NCBI GenBank assembly: GCA_023667225.1
Contig: JAMPAN010000011.1
Location: 1-40,570, forward strand
Source: Oxalobacter formigenes
GTDB lineage: Bacteria > Pseudomonadota > Gammaproteobacteria > Burkholderiales > Burkholderiaceae_D
Length of the DNA stretch: 40,570 nt
Reading direction: 5' to 3'
In this document: positions 37,014 through 40,570 of the stretch, piece by piece
How the letters are laid out: each line of letters begins with the position of its first letter
How positions within the stretch are numbered: position 1 is the stretch's first letter
Notes under the pieces: model-generated
The model's input: the letters and a program-made list of their open reading frames with translations, nothing else
Database searches by the model: none
What the model was told of the DNA's origin: nothing
Translations under genes and position numbers: made by a program

Positions 37014-37211
37014 TCAAAGACCGTATTCTTTTAATGCTAGGGGTTCTTCCTCCGGTTTGTCAAGTTCTGCACTAAAAACGACATACTTCTTACAGTCTCT
37101 GCACCATATTTCAACCGTGTACGGCTTGATAGCGTCCAGTTTTCTTTTGCCGCAACCGGGACAGCGCAGCTGATCCCATTTTGATTTTCCTTGCGAATGC
37201 TTTTCCTTCAT
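37014..37211 (-). CDS. Phage zinc-ribbon protein, possibly Com-like
   Basis: 65 residues with two CxxC pairs, C17-C20 (LRCPGCGK) and C37-C40 (IWCRDCKK), 16 residues apart, a typical zinc ribbon. Phage Mu Com, the translational activator of mom, has the same layout and size, so a Com-like nucleic-acid-binding role is possible; no mom-like gene is seen in the window. GGAGGAGG precedes the start at 37211. It is the next gene after the giant protein, 13 bp from its stop. Confidence 0.7.
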   Translation of the reverse strand: MKEKHSQGKSKWDQLRCPGCGKRKLDAIKPYTVEIWCRDCKKYVVFSAELDKPEEEPLALKEYGL

Positions 37212-37224
37212 TTATTGCCTCCTC

Positions 37225-40200
37225 CTATTTTTGCTTTCTGTATCCAAACACCGGCGCAAGCGGATTGACTGTTTCTCCATCAGCCACAGCATTAAACCCG
37301 GTAATGCTCCGGTTAATCTGTGCTGCCGGCAGCCCTGTCGTATCGCCAATCAGGTTGAACAGAGTTCTTCTGAACGCTTCGTCAAATTCTCCTTGCCTTG
37401 CCTGTTGCGCGAACTGGAGCATGTCGTTAATGACCCGTGTTCCGGTTGGGCCGCTATATCCCATCCCTTTCCCTTCAAACAGGATATTGGAAACGGTTTG
37501 CAATTCGCGCGTAATTATCATCATGCCGAGAAGATAGCTGAGCTGGTCTGCCGCCAGTTTCTTGCCAAGCGCTTCCATATCCCAGTCGTCACCGCCGCCG
37601 ACAAACGCTTCTTTTAGCAGTGTCGTTAAAATGGCCGGCAGGGTATAAATCAGCAGGAAATCAGCCGCCATCTTTCCACGGCTTTGCGCGGTCATGGCAG
37701 ACGTCACCCCCATGTTCAGGGCTGTTCCCATGAAGTTGTAAAACACACTGAATAATTTCAGGCTCTTGCTTCTCTCTATCGAAGACAAATCCTTGATTTC
37801 CCCGCCGCCCTGCGAATCCATGACGGCCTGATCAGCCAGGGCAACGGCGGTATCCTCGTCATGCTTTTCGGAGAGTGCTTTCTCATAGGCACCCGCCCAG
37901 GTAATCACATCCACTGCCATCTGTGTTTTTGTCATCAGCCAGTAAGTGTATTGCCCCAGATATTTCTCCCTGACCGCATTGAAATCGCTGACCTGATTGC
38001 GTAACTCGTTCAGTTCCCGGAAACGGGTGCGGGAACGGTTGCGCATAAATTCGGATCGGGCAACGACTTCTTCTGTCATCTCAACCGGACGGCTGATATA
38101 GTCACCCATGGCTGTCCCAATCCATTTGCCGCCAACCTGTACAACAGATTGCGTCAGGCCAATAGGCTGCTGAATAGCTGACATTACATTAAACCCCAGC
38201 CCGGCAGCGGAAATCCCGTGCCGAAGCCAGGAAATCAGCTTCATTTCCTGTTCATGGATAGCCCTGTCCCCTGCCGCAACGTCCTGTATCCAGGAGCGAA
38301 TCTGGTCTGTCATTTCCCTTCCGTAAATCCGCTGAACAGTCTCCATCACCGGATTGTTTTTCCCGCGAAGGAGCTTGTTAAAAGCATGGATCGTTTCTCC
38401 CCAGCACAAATCATGAATCACCGCATCAACCGCGCCAAAGGCAACCTTCACATCCAGGAGCAAAGGTCTGCCTTCAACCTGCGCAGCCCGCTCCTTTGTA
38501 AACCCTCGCCATGTCTGCGCGGCAACACGGGCCGCATTCTTTGCCAGCTCCGCCTGCGTTTCTGCATCCTGCCTGCTTGCCTCAACACTTCCTCGCGGGT
38601 CATAGGCAATCGGATAATATCCGCCACGGAAATCCACCTGTCCGTCAGATGTGCGAATCACAGACGGGGATGCTTCAACCCATTTCGGTTCCTTGCCGTA
38701 CATCCGCTGTTCCTTTTCAGCAATCAACGGACGGTAGGTTTCAACATGATCCAGTATCCCCTGTATCGCGGCAAAATCGGCAGACGACAGGGAAGACAAG
38801 ACATCAAGCGCCTGCGCCTGCGTCCAGTTCCTGCCGGACAACAAGCGCTGCCGGTTGCCTTCATTTCCCCAGTTCAACGCCATGGCAATTACCTCGTTTC
38901 GGGTCAGCGATTCGCCAATGCTTTCAAAGTATTTCTTCCTGTCAAGCCTGCCGCCCTCGCGCAGGATATCCATATATCCTGCCAGCTTCTGGGTAGCCTC
39001 TGCCCGCATGGTGCTTTCACGGGTGGCCGCTTCATTGGCAGGCCGCATGAACAGACGCCACATCACGCCGCCGTCTTTTCCGCCATCCATAATCCGGACA
39101 ATCGTATTCATCCGGAGGTGCATGGCAAGAAATCCTTTTAACCCTTGCTTTGTCTTTCCCCACCAGTCCGATGCCGTATATTTGTCTGCCTGGCGTCCCC
39201 GGCTGTTTTCCTCTATGCTTTGTACCGCTTCTTCCCTGACAGCGGCCAGTTCCCTTTTTTCTTTTCCAACGGTTATCCGGTTGGTTTCCCTGCCCAGATA
39301 TTCCAGCTGCCGGACAGTCGCAACCAGGCCGCGAAACTCTTCCATTGTCATTTGACGCCAGTGCTTGCGGGTGTCCTGTGTAAGGTTATCCGGCACATCA
39401 ACGGCCAGTCCTTCTGCCTCCACTTTCGCAAGAAAATTCCCAAGTGAAGATACGCCTTCTTTCGGCGGATTCATGCGAAGATCAAAGCGGGAAAGGATAT
39501 TGTCTATCTGGTCACGAAATTCAGCGTCAATGCCTTTAACTTCCCTGTTGAATTTCTTTAAGTATTTCAATCCTTTTTCGACTGCCGCCTGCGCTTCATA
39601 CGCCTGCCTAACCGCTGCACCGCACAACAGGGCATTCCTTTTTTCAGCCAGCGCCTGTTCCTTCTCTCCGCGCATGAGCGCCTTTTGCGCCGCCTTGTTG
39701 GCGCGGGTTTCTGCTCTTGCATAATTGCCTGGGCGTATGTCCCGAATCTTCGTTGCACTGATCATTCTGGCTGCGGCTTCCTGTGCAGCCTTGGCAATGA
39801 TGGAAGGCTTGCCAAGCGCCCTTGCCAGAATGTTGTATTCGGTGGCGACAAAGCGGGTTCTGGCGGCAGAATGCACCGCCATGTCCGCCGCCCGTTTGAT
39901 TGCGCCGGGGGAAGCCAGATCGCCATGCTCTTCAAGCATGCGTTTATTGACAATATCCTGGATAACACTTTCAGGATCCGGCGCCTCAGCCAGCGCGCGC
40001 GTCAAGGCGTCTCCCGAATCGAAACCGTCAACCAGGTTTTCTGCGATGAAGTCAGGATGCAATCCGTTTTTGGCAGTCATGCCTCTGGCAACCAGCCTGT
40101 CAATGACTTCCTGCGGCACACCGATATCATGAAGCCCGGCCATATCAAAACGGCCGGCGCCCAATGCAGACGGGTTGACAATCTGTTCTCCTGGACGCAT

Positions 40201-40570
40201 TTCCGGCTGATAAAGATACTGGTTGGAGTAAACCGGCTCGCCTCCCCATGCCGCTGAGAAGGCATCTTCAAATAAGCCAACTTCCACTTTGCCATGCCGG
40301 TCTGTTTCAAGGTATCCCAGATTGGCCAGCTCCTGCGCCATCTCGTCATAGCGCATACCGCCCTCGCGGCGCATGACGTATTTCCCGAAAGCCGGCATGG
40401 GGTTTTTATCGTCCGGATGAATACCCAGCGTATCGGCATCCTTGTAGCTGATACCGCCCAGTTTGGCGATGGCTGTCAACAAATCGTCTTTTGTCGGGTC
40501 AACGTACCGGGGATTGCTTTTGTCTGTTGGCATATCCGGCAGCCGGTCTTCCCTTTCCAGTTTGCGCGTC
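37225..40570 (-). CDS. Giant phage polyvalent/virion-type protein, 5' end outside the window
   Basis: At least 1102 residues from an internal Met at 40533, but the frame stays open to the right edge (40570) without a stop, so the gene is probably partial here. N-terminal block with DLLTAIAKLGGISYKDADTLGI, then a GGMRYDEMAQELANLGYL segment and VYSNQYLYQPE, the repeated module of large polyvalent phage proteins. Then long charged helices (about 240-480) and, toward the C-terminus, hydrophobic stretches (GISAAGLGFNVMSAIQQPIG, then FSVFYNFMGTALNMGVTSAM) compatible with membrane penetration during DNA ejection. No catalytic motif was recognised. Followed after 13 bp by the zinc-ribbon gene. Confidence 0.65.
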   Translation of the reverse strand, partial: TRKLEREDRLPDMPTDKSNPRYVDPTKDDLLTAIAKLGGISYKDADTLGIHPDDKNPMPAFGKYVMRREGGMRYDEMAQELANLGYLETDRHGKVEVGLFEDAFSAAWGGEPVYSNQYLYQPEMRPGEQIVNPSALGAGRFDMAGLHDIGVPQEVIDRLVARGMTAKNGLHPDFIAENLVDGFDSGDALTRALAEAPDPESVIQDIVNKRMLEEHGDLASPGAIKRAADMAVHSAARTRFVATEYNILARALGKPSIIAKAAQEAAARMISATKIRDIRPGNYARAETRANKAAQKALMRGEKEQALAEKRNALLCGAAVRQAYEAQAAVEKGLKYLKKFNREVKGIDAEFRDQIDNILSRFDLRMNPPKEGVSSLGNFLAKVEAEGLAVDVPDNLTQDTRKHWRQMTMEEFRGLVATVRQLEYLGRETNRITVGKEKRELAAVREEAVQSIEENSRGRQADKYTASDWWGKTKQGLKGFLAMHLRMNTIVRIMDGGKDGGVMWRLFMRPANEAATRESTMRAEATQKLAGYMDILREGGRLDRKKYFESIGESLTRNEVIAMALNWGNEGNRQRLLSGRNWTQAQALDVLSSLSSADFAAIQGILDHVETYRPLIAEKEQRMYGKEPKWVEASPSVIRTSDGQVDFRGGYYPIAYDPRGSVEASRQDAETQAELAKNAARVAAQTWRGFTKERAAQVEGRPLLLDVKVAFGAVDAVIHDLCWGETIHAFNKLLRGKNNPVMETVQRIYGREMTDQIRSWIQDVAAGDRAIHEQEMKLISWLRHGISAAGLGFNVMSAIQQPIGLTQSVVQVGGKWIGTAMGDYISRPVEMTEEVVARSEFMRNRSRTRFRELNELRNQVSDFNAVREKYLGQYTYWLMTKTQMAVDVITWAGAYEKALSEKHDEDTAVALADQAVMDSQGGGEIKDLSSIERSKSLKLFSVFYNFMGTALNMGVTSAMTAQSRGKMAADFLLIYTLPAILTTLLKEAFVGGGDDWDMEALGKKLAADQLSYLLGMMIITRELQTVSNILFEGKGMGYSGPTGTRVINDMLQFAQQARQGEFDEAFRRTLFNLIGDTTGLPAAQINRSITGFNAVADGETVNPLAPVFGYRKQK

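Noticed and set aside
38218-39141. 307-codon plus-strand open frame
   Set aside because: Antisense to the giant phage gene, no ribosome site, no family features.

Overview
The window reads as a chromosomal segment of a Gram-negative betaproteobacterium, most likely Burkholderiales/Oxalobacteraceae and possibly Oxalobacter-like. This is an inference from gene content and protein style, not a database match. The evidence is the trxB/ftsK/lolA neighbourhood, nadE followed directly by glnB, divergent ispDF and mfd, outer-membrane lipoprotein machinery, and a complete oxygen-independent ubiquinone gene set (ubiU-ubiV-ubiT), which suggests life without oxygen.

Layout. 1-3.2 kb: minus-strand thrC-moeA-moaD (threonine synthesis and molybdopterin). 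3.4-5.4 kb: nadE-glnB (NAD+ synthesis and PII nitrogen signalling). 5.4-7.6 kb, minus strand: a Sel1-repeat lipoprotein, an Smr-domain protein and trxB. 7.9-10.9 kb: ftsK-lolA. 10.9-12.2 kb, minus strand: ispD-ispF. 12.2-15.7 kb: mfd, with a terminator-like hairpin ending at its start codon. 15.9-16.7 kb: two small stress-type genes. 16.7-18.6 kb: marC and an exported alpha/beta hydrolase. 18.7-21.1 kb, minus strand: ubiU-ubiV-ubiT, with the iron-sulfur cysteines of the family in place. 21.3-26.1 kb: a yhiI-rbbA-yhhJ-type ABC export operon. 26.2-28.3 kb: an exported metallo-beta-lactamase-fold hydrolase and an orphan 222-residue protein. 28.6-29.6 kb: a double-DUF1540 protein and an HD-domain phosphohydrolase whose promoter lies in a near-perfect LexA (SOS) operator. 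29.6-32.9 kb, minus strand: a four-gene envelope operon (COG3014 lipoprotein, YcfL, LpoB and an LpoB/CsgG-reminiscent fourth protein). 33.0-34.6 kb: a second MBL-fold protein and a flavodoxin-fold reductase.

At 34.7-35.2 kb there is a decayed carboxymuconolactone-decarboxylase-like gene. Next comes the 3' half of a tRNA-Pro(TGG) gene with its terminator but no 5' half. This is the expected scar of a prophage integrated in tRNA-Pro. From there to the window end the minus-strand genes are phage-like: two small structural or unknown proteins, a zinc-ribbon protein and a giant polyvalent/virion-type protein still open at the right edge. The integrase and the restored tRNA should lie beyond the window.

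The best leads are the SOS-boxed, probably leaderless HD hydrolase, the four-gene LpoB operon with an uncharacterised fourth member, the mfd leader hairpin, the tRNA-Pro prophage junction and the orphan 222-residue protein. No CRISPR array, insertion sequence or rRNA was seen.
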